Shown: positions 7,523 to 13,833 of the stretch, piece after piece
Layout of the letters: each line of letters starts with the position of its first letter
How positions within the stretch are numbered: the stretch's first letter is position 1
NCBI GenBank assembly: GCA_964516635.1
Contig: CAZEZY010000047.1
Coordinates: 1-16,656 of the forward strand
Length of the DNA: 16,656 nt
Direction of reading: 5' to 3'
Origin: CAZEZY01 sp964516635
Lineage (GTDB): Bacteria > Pseudomonadota > Gammaproteobacteria > Burkholderiales > Burkholderiaceae_C
The notes under the pieces: model-generated
What the model saw: the letters and a program-made list of their open reading frames with translations, nothing else
What the model was told of the DNA's origin: nothing
The model's database searches: none
Position numbers and translations under genes: made by a program

Positions 7523-8242
7523 ATGCGCCAGATCGTTCTGGACACGGAAACCACCGGTCTGTCGGCCCAGGATGGCGACCGGATCATCGAAATCGGCTGT
7601 GTGGAGTTGCTCAATCGCAAGCTCACCGGCAACAACCGGCATTTCTACCTCAACCCCGAGCGTGACATCCATGAGGATGCCTTGAGGGTGCACGGCATCT
7701 CGCTCGAGTTCCTGGCCGACAAGCCCCGTTTTGCCGAAGTGGCCAACGAGTTGCTGGACTACCTGGCCGGTGCCGAACTGATCATCCACAACGCGCCTTT
7801 CGATATCGGTTTTCTGGACGAGGAATTCCGCCGCCTGGGGCACGGGCGGACCCGTGAGTTGGTGAGTGGCGTGATTGACACCCTGGTCATGGCCAAGGAG
7901 ATGTTTCCTGGCAAGCGCAACGGGCTGGATGCCCTGTGTGATCGCCTGGGTGTGGACAATTCCGGCCGTACCCTGCATGGGGCGCTGCTCGATGCCGAAT
8001 TGCTGGCCGACGTGTACATCAACCTGACCCGCGGGCAGGACGCCCTGGTCATGGAAATCGACACCTCGGGCGGGCAGGGTTCGCAACTGCAGGCGCTTGA
8101 CCTGTCGCGTTTTCAGCTCCCAGTGCTCAATGCCAACGAGCAGGAGGCCCAGGCCCACGAAGCCCTGCTGGCCGATATCGACAAGGCCAGCAAAGGCCGG
8201 ACGGTGTGGCGCAAGGTGGAGCTCGTCGCGGAATCGGGTTGA
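7523..8242 (+). CDS. dnaQ: DnaQ, DNA polymerase III epsilon subunit
   Basis: 3'-5' proofreading exonuclease of the replicative polymerase, 239 residues. DEDDh motifs are visible: Asp7 and Glu9 in VLDTETTGL (Exo I), Asp94 in HNAPFDIGFLDEE (Exo II), and His152 and Asp157 in HGALLDAELLADVY (Exo III). The C-terminal part after about residue 180 contains GSQLQALDLSRFQLPV, in the place where epsilon has its clamp-binding and alpha-binding tail. It begins 3 bases after the fdx stop and so is almost certainly co-transcribed with the isc genes, although it may also have its own promoter inside fdx. A tRNA gene starts only 26 bases after its stop. Confidence 0.95.
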   Translation: MRQIVLDTETTGLSAQDGDRIIEIGCVELLNRKLTGNNRHFYLNPERDIHEDALRVHGISLEFLADKPRFAEVANELLDYLAGAELIIHNAPFDIGFLDEEFRRLGHGRTRELVSGVIDTLVMAKEMFPGKRNGLDALCDRLGVDNSGRTLHGALLDAELLADVYINLTRGQDALVMEIDTSGGQGSQLQALDLSRFQLPVLNANEQEAQAHEALLADIDKASKGRTVWRKVELVAESG

Positions 8243-8250
8243 TTCCGGTG

Positions 8251-8256
8251 TATAAT
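8251..8256 (+). promoter_or_regulatory. Perfect -10 hexamer upstream of the tRNA-Val pair
   Basis: TATAAT at 8251-8256 lies 12 bases before the first tRNA and directly after the dnaQ stop. No good -35 is seen at the usual 16-18 base distance inside the end of dnaQ, so this is called on the -10 and its position alone. It would allow tRNA transcription independent of the isc-dnaQ unit. Confidence 0.5.
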
Positions 8257-8268
8257 TGAAGGCTTGTT

Positions 8269-8343
8269 GGGTGATTAGCTCAGCGGTAGAGCACTGCCTT
8301 CACACGGCAGGGGTCACATGTTCGATCCATGTATCACCCACCA
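8269..8343 (+). tRNA. tRNA-Val (CAC), copy 1
   Basis: A 75-base cloverleaf with encoded CCA. The acceptor stem is GGGTGAT/ATCACCC and the D stem GCTC/GAGC. The anticodon stem is CTGCC/GGCAG around the loop TTCACAC, giving anticodon CAC, which reads GUG valine codons. The T arm is ACATG-TTCGATC-CATGT, the discriminator base A at 8340 and CCA at 8341-8343. It is followed 5 bases later by a second tRNA with the same anticodon. Confidence 0.95.
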
Positions 8344-8348
8344 GCACC

Positions 8349-8423
8349 GGGTCGTTAACTCAGCGGTAGAGTGCCACCTTCACACGGTGGAAGCCAGTGG
8401 TTCGATCCCACTACGACCCACCA
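8349..8423 (+). tRNA. tRNA-Val (CAC), copy 2, sequence-diverged
   Basis: A second 75-base cloverleaf with encoded CCA (8421-8423). The acceptor stem is GGGTCGT/ACGACCC, the D stem ACTC/GAGT and the anticodon stem CCACC/GGTGG. Its loop, TTCACAC, is identical to copy 1, so the anticodon is again CAC. The T arm differs strongly (CAGTGG-TTCGATC-CCACT). Every stem differs from copy 1 by paired changes that keep base pairing, so this is an isodecoder rather than a recent duplicate. No terminator is evident in the 16 bases before the convergent frnE-like gene. Confidence 0.93.
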
Positions 8424-8439
8424 GATTGCCGGTTCTGCA

Positions 8440-9090
8440 TCACGCAGCCAGATCCCGGATCACCTTCACATAAACTTCCACCGGCTGACCGCCAGCGATC
8501 AGGTGTCGCTGGTTGATGACCACGGCCGGTACGGCATGGACGCCGGCATTGAGGTACATTGCCTCCCGTTCGCGAACCGCTTGCGTGAACGCATCGCTGG
8601 CCAATATCTCCCGAGCCTGGGCTTCATCCAAGCCCGCTGCCGCCACCGCGGCGACCAGAACCTCAGGGTCATCCATCGCCTGGCGGTCCGTGTGGCAGGC
8701 TTGAAGCAGCGCCAATTTGAGTGCAGCCTGTTGAGCCGGGTGTTCTTCCCCCGCCCAATGCAGCAGGCGGTGGGCATGGAAGGTGTTGTAGATCCGGCCC
8801 CGGCCATCGGCATGGAAGGTGAAGCCCACCGCCGCACCGCGCTGGCGGATGGTTTCGCGTATCTGCGCCTGCTGCTCTGGCGAGGAACCGTATTTCTGTG
8901 TCAGGTGTTCACCGATGTCCTGTCCGCCAGGCCCCATTTGCGGATTGAGCTCGAAAGGCTGGAATCGGACCGAGGCGGTGATATCGGGTTGAACCTGTGC
9001 CAGGGCCAGATTCAAGGCTGACAGGCCCACGGCGCACCAGGGGCAGGAAATGTCGGAGACAAAGTCGATGGTCAGGTGTGGCGAAGGCAT
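8440..9090 (-). CDS. FrnE-like DsbA-family oxidoreductase
   Basis: Thioredoxin-fold protein of 216 residues in the DsbA/FrnE subfamily. It opens MPSPHLTIDFVSDISCPWC, with the redox pair Cys16-Pro-Trp-Cys19, and has no signal peptide, so it is cytoplasmic, as usual for FrnE. Other family traits are RFQPFELNPQM, the NTFHAHRLLHWA helix, and AVPAVVINQRHLIAGGQP, which holds the cis-Pro loop and last strand. FrnE proteins are disulfide isomerases or oxidoreductases linked to oxidative stress in some bacteria, or act in polyketide clusters; the substrate here is unknown. The reading frame stays open far upstream, but conservation begins at this ATG. It is convergent with the tRNA genes and divergent, by 54 bases, from the DUF1653 gene. 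Confidence 0.88.
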   Translation of the reverse strand: MPSPHLTIDFVSDISCPWCAVGLSALNLALAQVQPDITASVRFQPFELNPQMGPGGQDIGEHLTQKYGSSPEQQAQIRETIRQRGAAVGFTFHADGRGRIYNTFHAHRLLHWAGEEHPAQQAALKLALLQACHTDRQAMDDPEVLVAAVAAAGLDEAQAREILASDAFTQAVREREAMYLNAGVHAVPAVVINQRHLIAGGQPVEVYVKVIRDLAA

Positions 9091-9144
9091 GCAGGCATCA
9101 TAGGCAATGTCCGCTCGGGCCGGCAGCTGGTAGGCTATGCCCTC

Positions 9145-9399
9145 ATGACTGACATTCCAACGATCGCCCTGCCCGCTCATTTGCAACCCGGTACGCTGCT
9201 GCGGCATTACAAGGGCGGCCTGTACCGGGTAGAGGGTTCGTGCCTGATTGAGGCGACCCTGGAAGCCGGCATTCTGTATCGGCCTCAGCAGGGCGATTCG
9301 CGCCATGTGCTCTGGATGCGACCGGCCAGCGCATTTGATGAACAGGTCAGCACCGATCATGGCCTGGTCAGGCGTTTCACGCCGGTCACGACCGTCTGA
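9145..9399 (+). CDS. DUF1653 domain protein
   Basis: Small protein of 84 residues. The core GTLLRHYKGGLYRVEGSCLI, a central YRPQQGD and a LWMRPASAFDE segment match DUF1653, a small beta-rich family of unknown function that usually begins with a GxYRHYKGxxY motif. The ATG at 9145 was chosen because it immediately precedes the conserved part; an upstream in-frame start at 9076 would overlap the divergent gene. The ribosome site is weak. Seven bases separate its stop from the CIA30-domain gene, so the two form a likely operon. Confidence 0.82.
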   Translation: MTDIPTIALPAHLQPGTLLRHYKGGLYRVEGSCLIEATLEAGILYRPQQGDSRHVLWMRPASAFDEQVSTDHGLVRRFTPVTTV

Positions 9400-9406
9400 C
9401 GATGCG

Positions 9407-9898
9407 ATGAACGGGGTGAATTTCACCGAGGCGGACAGCACTCATGCCTGGCACGCGATTGACGATCGGATCATGGGCGGTGTGTCTCGCAGCCGGCTGC
9501 GTCACGACCCTGCCGGGTATGCGGTGTTCGAGGGCCAGGTATCGCCCGACAACGGCGGCGGTTTCGCCTCGGTTCGGCATGCCGGCCTGTCATTGGGCGT
9601 GGCCAACGCCGTGGCCTACCGCCTGGACGTGCTGGGCGACGGCAAACGTTACAAGCTCAACCTGCGAACCGATCAGACCTTGGACGGGGTGAACTACCAG
9701 GCGGTGTTTCAGCCACTTGCAGGACACTGGACCACCATCGAGTTGCCCGTCGATGCCTTCGTGGCCACCTTTCGTGGCCGCACGGTGTCGGCGCCACCGC
9801 TGGCCCCGGAGCGGGTCAGCCAGGTGGGCCTCATGATTGCCGATCGGCAATGGGGTCCGTTCACGCTGGGTCTTCGAAGCCTCGTCTGCGTGGCGTGA
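9407..9898 (+). CDS. CIA30-domain (NDUFAF1-like) protein
   Basis: 163-residue protein made almost entirely of a CIA30 domain. Landmarks are WHAIDDRIMGGVSRSRL, the GQVSPDNGGGFASVRH turn, YRLDVLGDGKRYKLNLRTD, and YQAVFQPLAGHWTTIELPVD followed by FVATFRGR. This beta-sandwich resembles carbohydrate-binding modules. In mitochondria NDUFAF1 is a complex I assembly factor, but the role of bacterial stand-alone versions is not established. No signal peptide is seen, so the protein is probably cytoplasmic. The start at 9407 lies 7 bases after the DUF1653 stop. The gene is convergent with the chemoreceptor gene across a 154-base gap that holds a perfect inverted repeat. Confidence 0.83.
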   Translation: MNGVNFTEADSTHAWHAIDDRIMGGVSRSRLRHDPAGYAVFEGQVSPDNGGGFASVRHAGLSLGVANAVAYRLDVLGDGKRYKLNLRTDQTLDGVNYQAVFQPLAGHWTTIELPVDAFVATFRGRTVSAPPLAPERVSQVGLMIADRQWGPFTLGLRSLVCVA

Positions 9899-9947
9899 GG
9901 CAACGCCTCTGCGGACAGGCCAGTGGACATCACTGATCCCTGAGCAA

Positions 9948-9979
9948 TTCCCTGGCGATGTCGTCATTGAGCCAGGGAA
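9948..9979. terminator. Perfect 9-bp inverted repeat between convergent genes
   Basis: TTCCCTGGC (9948-9956) and GCCAGGGAA (9971-9979) are exact reverse complements around a 14-base loop. The hairpin lies between the convergent CIA30 gene and chemoreceptor gene, where a bidirectional terminator is expected. Neither strand has a real T-run after it, so it may act with Rho or serve as an RNA 3' end stabiliser. A smaller GAGGC/GCCTC hairpin sits at 9897-9909. I see no convincing gene in 9899-10052. Confidence 0.4.
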
Positions 9980-10052
9980 GCCGACGCCAGTCTGAGGGTG
10001 TCCAAGGCATTCGGGCCGGTGTCTGGCCTGAAGAACATCGAAAACAGGGAAT

Positions 10053-11804
10053 TCAGAACGCATCCCAATCATCGGCCTCGCGCGTTTTCCCGATCGCAGG
10101 CCGGGCCGGTGCTGACGGGGCCATTTTCGGTGCGGTTCGACTCACCGGCGCCGGCTGCATCCGATGGGCGACGGACACCGGGGCTGCTTCGTTGAGGGTG
10201 TGGGCGGCTTTGCGCATGGCCACGGCGTCTTCTTCGGCCAGCGTCACGTCCTGCGGGTTGAGGCGGAACACGCGGATGGTCTGATGCACCCGCTGCACCT
10301 GACCGTTGAGCGACGATGAGGCCGCTGCCAGCTCTTCCACCATGGCCGCGTTCTGCTGGGTGATAGAGTCCAGATGGGCCACCGCCTCGCTGATTTGCGA
10401 GGCCCCTTGGGATTGCTCCCGAGCCGAGTTGCTGATTTCTTCCAGCAGGGTGCTGACTCGCTCCACCGAGGCCATGGCCTCGTCCATGCGGTTGCGGGCC
10501 TCGGCCGCACGGCTGTTGCCGGCCTCGACGCGGGTGCGAGATTCCTCGATGAGCTCCCGAATTTCCTTGGCCGCACTGGTGGTGCGCTGGGCCAGCGCCC
10601 GCACTTCGGAGGCCACCACCGCAAAGCCACGCCCCTGTTCGCCGGCCCGGGCGGCTTCCACCGCCGCGTTCAAGGCCAGGATGTTGGTCTGGAAGGCCAC
10701 GCCTTCGATCACCTGGATGATGTCGCCGATCTTGCGCGATGACTCGGTGATCTCGCGCATGGTGTCGGCCACGGTGAGCACAGCCGCGTGGCTGCGCTGC
10801 GCGACGCTGGCCGTTTCGCGGGCCAGCTCGGCGCCTTCGGTCGCCATTTGAGCCGTGTGGCGGATGGTGCCGTTGATTTCTTCCATGGAGGCGGCGGTTT
10901 CCTCCAGGCTGGAGGCCTGCGCTTCGGTGCGAGACGACATGTCGTGATTGCCGGCCGAAATTTCCTGGGTGCCCCCCATGAGGTTGACCACTTCCTGCTG
11001 CACGTCGCGCACGATGGTGCGCACGGTCACGTTGAGCTGTGCCAGTGCGAGTTGCAGCTCTTTGGTTTCGCCCGTGCCACTCACTTCGACCCGATGCGAC
11101 AGATCGCCAGCGGCCATGACATTGGCCACGCCAATCACGTCATGCAACGGCTTGACCGCCAGCTGGTTGGCCAGAAAGCCCGTCAGCAGGGTGGTGAGCA
11201 CCGCCACGCCCACGATGGCCAGCAGAGGCAGGCCGAAGGCAATGCCCACGACCGGTCCCAGGGCCGCGAGGGCACTCAACCACATCAGTTTGCCGCGCAG
11301 GCCGGGCGTGAGCGCCCGCGCCAACGAAGGCAGCAAGCCCCTGCGTTTGACGACACCACTGTCCAGCACATGCTTGAGCCGTCCGGCCGCCGCTTCAGCC
11401 CGCATGGTTTCATAGAGCTGCTCGAAGGTGGCAATTTCCTTCTCGGACGGCTTGGTGCGCACCGAGAGGAAGCCCACAATCTGGTCGCCGTTGCGAACCG
11501 GGGTGGCGTTGGCCCGCACCCAGTAGTGGTCGCCGTTCTTGCGGCGGTTCTTGACCAGTGCACTCCAGGGCTTGCCCTGCGTCTGGATGGTTTCCCACAT
11601 GTCGCGGAAGGCTTCCTCGGGCATGTCGGGGTGGCGCACCAGGTTGTGTGGCTGCCCCATGAGCTCGTCTTTGGTGTAGCCGCTGACGGCGATGAAGTTG
11701 TCGTTGCAGTAGGTGATGCGCCCTTTGGTGTCGGTGACCGAAATCAACGTCTGGTCGGCTGGGAAGTCATGGTTGTGTTGTGTGACAGGCAGGTTGGTGC
11801 GCAT
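10053..11804 (-). CDS. Aer-like PAS-containing methyl-accepting chemotaxis protein
   Basis: Chemoreceptor of 583 residues. An N-terminal PAS domain (about 18-115) carries the Aer-type signatures YCNDNFIAVSGYTKDEL and PHNLVRHPDMPEEAF, which suggests cytoplasmic redox or oxygen sensing, possibly through FAD. Two closely spaced hydrophobic segments (about 173-190 and 192-213) form a membrane hairpin with no periplasmic sensor domain. A HAMP region (about 214-266) leads to the signalling coiled coil with the conserved tip FQTNILALNAAVEAARAGEQ and GRGFAVVASEVRALAQR. The protein ends in DWDAF, fitting the xWxxF pentapeptide that tethers CheR/CheB. The start is set by an excellent GAGGAG site (plus-strand 11810-11815) 5 bases before the ATG. 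It lies 112 bases after the HTH-receiver gene on the same strand. No cheA, cheW or cheR lies in the window. Confidence 0.93.
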   Translation of the reverse strand: MRTNLPVTQHNHDFPADQTLISVTDTKGRITYCNDNFIAVSGYTKDELMGQPHNLVRHPDMPEEAFRDMWETIQTQGKPWSALVKNRRKNGDHYWVRANATPVRNGDQIVGFLSVRTKPSEKEIATFEQLYETMRAEAAAGRLKHVLDSGVVKRRGLLPSLARALTPGLRGKLMWLSALAALGPVVGIAFGLPLLAIVGVAVLTTLLTGFLANQLAVKPLHDVIGVANVMAAGDLSHRVEVSGTGETKELQLALAQLNVTVRTIVRDVQQEVVNLMGGTQEISAGNHDMSSRTEAQASSLEETAASMEEINGTIRHTAQMATEGAELARETASVAQRSHAAVLTVADTMREITESSRKIGDIIQVIEGVAFQTNILALNAAVEAARAGEQGRGFAVVASEVRALAQRTTSAAKEIRELIEESRTRVEAGNSRAAEARNRMDEAMASVERVSTLLEEISNSAREQSQGASQISEAVAHLDSITQQNAAMVEELAAASSSLNGQVQRVHQTIRVFRLNPQDVTLAEEDAVAMRKAAHTLNEAAPVSVAHRMQPAPVSRTAPKMAPSAPARPAIGKTREADDWDAF

Positions 11805-11916
11805 CGCGTCTCCTCGCGGGATCGAACGGGTGTTCAGCCTCAAATCAATGCTTCAGGCATGGATCATGGGCAGATCAAAATGTTATCGAGGGGGCTTGCT
11901 CGCATGGGCGCGCTTT

Positions 11917-12594
11917 TCAGGCGCTGGTTTGGGGCGTCTGGTGGGGAATCAGATGGCCCACGGCCGCCTCGATCATTGGTGGCAACTCTCTGACCAGATC
12001 GGGTTTTTGGACCACCGTGACGTCGTGTAGCGCAAAATCGTAAGGCGCTCGTTGCGCTTCGTCCAGTCCCGTGAGAACGACCAGCTTGCAGTCGCCCAGC
12101 AGGGCATGCCGCTTCAGGCCCATGACGAGCGCGGCACCGTCAATGCCGGGCATCAGGATGTCGACAATGATCAGGTCGGGCTGGAGATGGCCGAACGACA
12201 CCAGACCTGAAATCCCGTCATCAGCAACGTGCAGGTCTATCGAAGGAAAACGGTTGTGCACCAGCATGCGGACCAGATTCTGGTGGTGCGCCGAATCTTC
12301 CAGCAGCAGGATGCGCGGGATGTGCGAACGCACCCGTTGCCGCCCGCCCTTGCTTTTGTGGTTCACATGCAGGGCGGGTACCCCGGTGACCATCACCCGG
12401 CTGTTCTGGATCCAGTTGTTCACCGACTCGCGGGTGATGCGCCGATGACCGCCCGGTGTTTTCCAGGCTTCCAGATCGCCGCGATCCACCATGAGCTGGA
12501 TCGAGCGGATGGCAAGACCGAGTTTTTTGGCCACTTCCAGGGTCGTGTAGTACTCGCCCGAGGCCATCCGGGATGAAAGTTCATCAGAGGTCAT
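11917..12594 (-). CDS. HTH-receiver protein: MerR/excisionase-like domain plus response regulator receiver
   Basis: 225-residue protein with an unusual order. The N-terminal helix-turn-helix of the MerR/excisionase type (about 15-62: YYTTLEVAKKLGL, then GDLEAWKTPGGHRRI) precedes a receiver domain (about 93-215). Receiver residues are all present: the acidic pair Glu99-Asp100 in LLLED, the phosphoacceptor Asp145 in IIVDILMPGIDG, Thr175 in VVLTGLDE, and Lys197 in VVQKPD. A short basic linker (HKSKGGRQRVRSH) joins the domains. This suggests phosphorylation-controlled DNA binding, but no cognate kinase is adjacent. The ATG at 12594 is the first good start before the HTH; it lacks a ribosome site. 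A Met at 12567 is an alternative, and a TTG at 12690 is unlikely. Confidence 0.85.
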   Translation of the reverse strand: MTSDELSSRMASGEYYTTLEVAKKLGLAIRSIQLMVDRGDLEAWKTPGGHRRITRESVNNWIQNSRVMVTGVPALHVNHKSKGGRQRVRSHIPRILLLEDSAHHQNLVRMLVHNRFPSIDLHVADDGISGLVSFGHLQPDLIIVDILMPGIDGAALVMGLKRHALLGDCKLVVLTGLDEAQRAPYDFALHDVTVVQKPDLVRELPPMIEAAVGHLIPHQTPQTSA

Positions 12595-12600
12595 GCCATC

Positions 12601-12629
12601 ATTGTTTGTTGCTTTGATTTCATTGTCAA
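12601..12629 (-). promoter_or_regulatory. Predicted promoter of the HTH-receiver gene
   Basis: On the minus strand a perfect -35 TTGACA (plus-strand 12624-12629) is followed after 17 bases by AACAAT (12601-12606), a 4-of-6 match to the -10. The surrounding DNA (12595-12702) is visibly AT-rich. The expected start of transcription would fall at or next to the A of the ATG at 12594, implying a leaderless or nearly leaderless mRNA. A 13-base palindrome CACCATGATGGTG lies upstream at 12665-12677. Confidence 0.45.
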
Positions 12630-12702
12630 ATTTAGGGTTTGGTGCTTGATGGAGACCTGCGCGACACCATGATGGTGGCAATATTTTCAAAATGATGATT
12701 TA

Positions 12703-12739
12703 GAAATAGAAAAAGCCCGTGTCGTGAAACACGGGCTTT
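12703..12739 (-). terminator. Intrinsic terminator of the crp-msrB-yciB-bolA-ppiC cluster
   Basis: An exact 11-bp stem, AAAGCCCGTGT (12712-12722) with ACACGGGCTTT (12729-12739) around a 6-base loop, is followed on the minus strand by TTTTTCTATTTC. It lies about 20 bases after the ppiC stop. Stem, GC-rich core and T-rich tail all point to Rho-independent termination in the minus direction. Confidence 0.9.
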
Positions 12740-12759
12740 GCACAATCGATGGGCCTGGT

Positions 12760-13533
12760 TTACTGGATGCGGGCCTTGGCGCGCAGGTTTTCCTGGAAAT
12801 CCATCAGTTTTTGCTGTTGCAGGGTCTGTTCGATCTGGGGGCGCAGTTCGTCCACGCTGGGCAGGGCCGCCTGGCGGATGTCGTCCACACGGATGATGTG
12901 CCAGCCAAACTGGCTCTTCACAGGGGCGTCGGTCATCTGGCCTTTGCCAAGCTTGATCATGGCTTCGGAGAACTCAGGCACAAACACATTGGCGCCGGCC
13001 CAGTCAAGGTCGCCGCCAGCCTGCCCGGAGCCGGAGTCCAGCGAACGGGTGCGGGCCAGTTGCTCGAAGGAGGCGCCGCCCTTGATCTGGGCAATGATGG
13101 CCTTGGCGTCGGCTTCGCTCTCGACGAGGATGTGGCGTGAACGGAATTCCTGACCGCCGTTGGCAGCGGTGAACTTGTTGTACTCGGCCTTGATTTCGGC
13201 GTCGGTCACGGGGTTTCGGCGCTGGAAGTCGTTGAACAGCTCACGAATCAGGATGGTCTGGGTGGCCAGTTCCACCTGGGCGCGGTACTCAGGCTGCGTC
13301 TTGATGCCGCGCTTTTCGGCCTCCTGCACGAAGATCTCGCGGAGGATGACTTCTTCCTTGAGCTGTTCGCGCACGCTGGCATCCACCGGGCGGCCCGAGC
13401 GCTCGAGCTGCTTGGCCAGGGCATCGATGCGGGAAGAGGGCACGGGTTTGCCGTTGATGATGGCAACGTTCTGCGCCATGGCGGGCAGGGCAAGGGTGGT
13501 GGCCAGGGCCACGGCGGTGAGCAGGTGTTTCAT
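12760..13533 (-). CDS. Secreted PpiC-type (parvulin) peptidyl-prolyl isomerase
   Basis: 257-residue SurA/PrsA-like foldase. Residues 1-20 form a signal peptide ending A-M-A before Gln21, placing the protein in the periplasm. The N-terminal helical chaperone-like part (about 22-125) precedes a parvulin domain (about 129-217) with FRSRHILVESEADAKAI, GGDLDWAGANVFVPEF and GQMTDAPVKSQFGWHIIRV. The paired His134 and His212 are the conserved parvulin-core histidines. It probably helps fold envelope or outer-membrane proteins. The start is fixed by the signal sequence; no clear ribosome site is seen. It is last in a five-gene cluster, 25 bases after the bolA stop, and followed by a strong terminator. 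Confidence 0.93.
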   Translation of the reverse strand: MKHLLTAVALATTLALPAMAQNVAIINGKPVPSSRIDALAKQLERSGRPVDASVREQLKEEVILREIFVQEAEKRGIKTQPEYRAQVELATQTILIRELFNDFQRRNPVTDAEIKAEYNKFTAANGGQEFRSRHILVESEADAKAIIAQIKGGASFEQLARTRSLDSGSGQAGGDLDWAGANVFVPEFSEAMIKLGKGQMTDAPVKSQFGWHIIRVDDIRQAALPSVDELRPQIEQTLQQQKLMDFQENLRAKARIQ

Positions 13534-13558
13534 GGAAGGGACTTTGAAATCAAACTAA

Positions 13559-13833
13559 CTAGCGTTGAATATCGATCTGCAGGGCGTGGAGCCCGGCATC
13601 CAGGTAATCTTGCAGCGCATCATACACAAGCCGGTGGGCAGTCACCCGGCTGATGCCTTGAAAAGCGGGTCGGCAATGCGCACCCGGAAATGGGTGCCGT
13701 ATCCCAGGCCATTGGCGCCGGCGTGGCCCGCATGCGCGGCGCTGTCGTCGGTCACTTCGAGCCAGGTGGGTGCCAGCCGCTCGCGCAGGGTGGCCTCGAT
13801 GGCGTTGGCCGTGGGCAAGGGGAAGGGGTTCAC
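13559..13833 (-). pseudogene. bolA: bolA-family gene with a one-base frameshift
   Basis: BolA-type protein, in other bacteria a partner of monothiol glutaredoxins in Fe-S handling and a stress regulator. The GTG at 13833 overlaps the yciB stop (GTGA). The frame encodes IEATLRERLAPTWLEVTDDS, AHAGHAGANG and GTHFRVRIADPLFK, then meets TGA at 13642-13644. Dropping back one base after the FK codons (around 13652-13657) restores the family C-terminus GISRVTAHRLVYDALQDYL and then AGLHALQIDIQR, stopping with TAG at 13559-13561. The span of 275 bases is one short of a 91-residue gene, so one G appears to be missing in an AAGGC where AAGGGC is expected. As given, the product loses the conserved RVTAHRLVY helix and is probably inactive. 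It could instead be a sequencing error. Confidence 0.85.

Noticed and set aside
9091..9441. Upstream extension of the frnE-like frame to 333 residues
   Set aside because: The extra 117 residues lie opposite the DUF1653 gene and show no family similarity, while MPSPHLTIDFVSDISCPWC is a normal FrnE N-terminus.
9899..10052. A small gene in the gap between the CIA30 and chemoreceptor genes
   Set aside because: Only short frames without ribosome sites or recognisable motifs; the sequence is better explained by hairpins at convergent gene ends.
11860..11905. Sigma28 flagellar promoter before the chemoreceptor gene
   Set aside because: On the minus strand CTCGATAA resembles the GCCGATAA -10, but no TAAA-type -35 lies at the proper 15-base distance.
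13642..13670. Programmed ribosomal frameshift in bolA
   Set aside because: A -1 shift would restore the frame, but the site (CTTTTCAAGGC) is not a classic X-XXY-YYZ slippery heptamer and no downstream pseudoknot is apparent; mutation or sequencing error is simpler.
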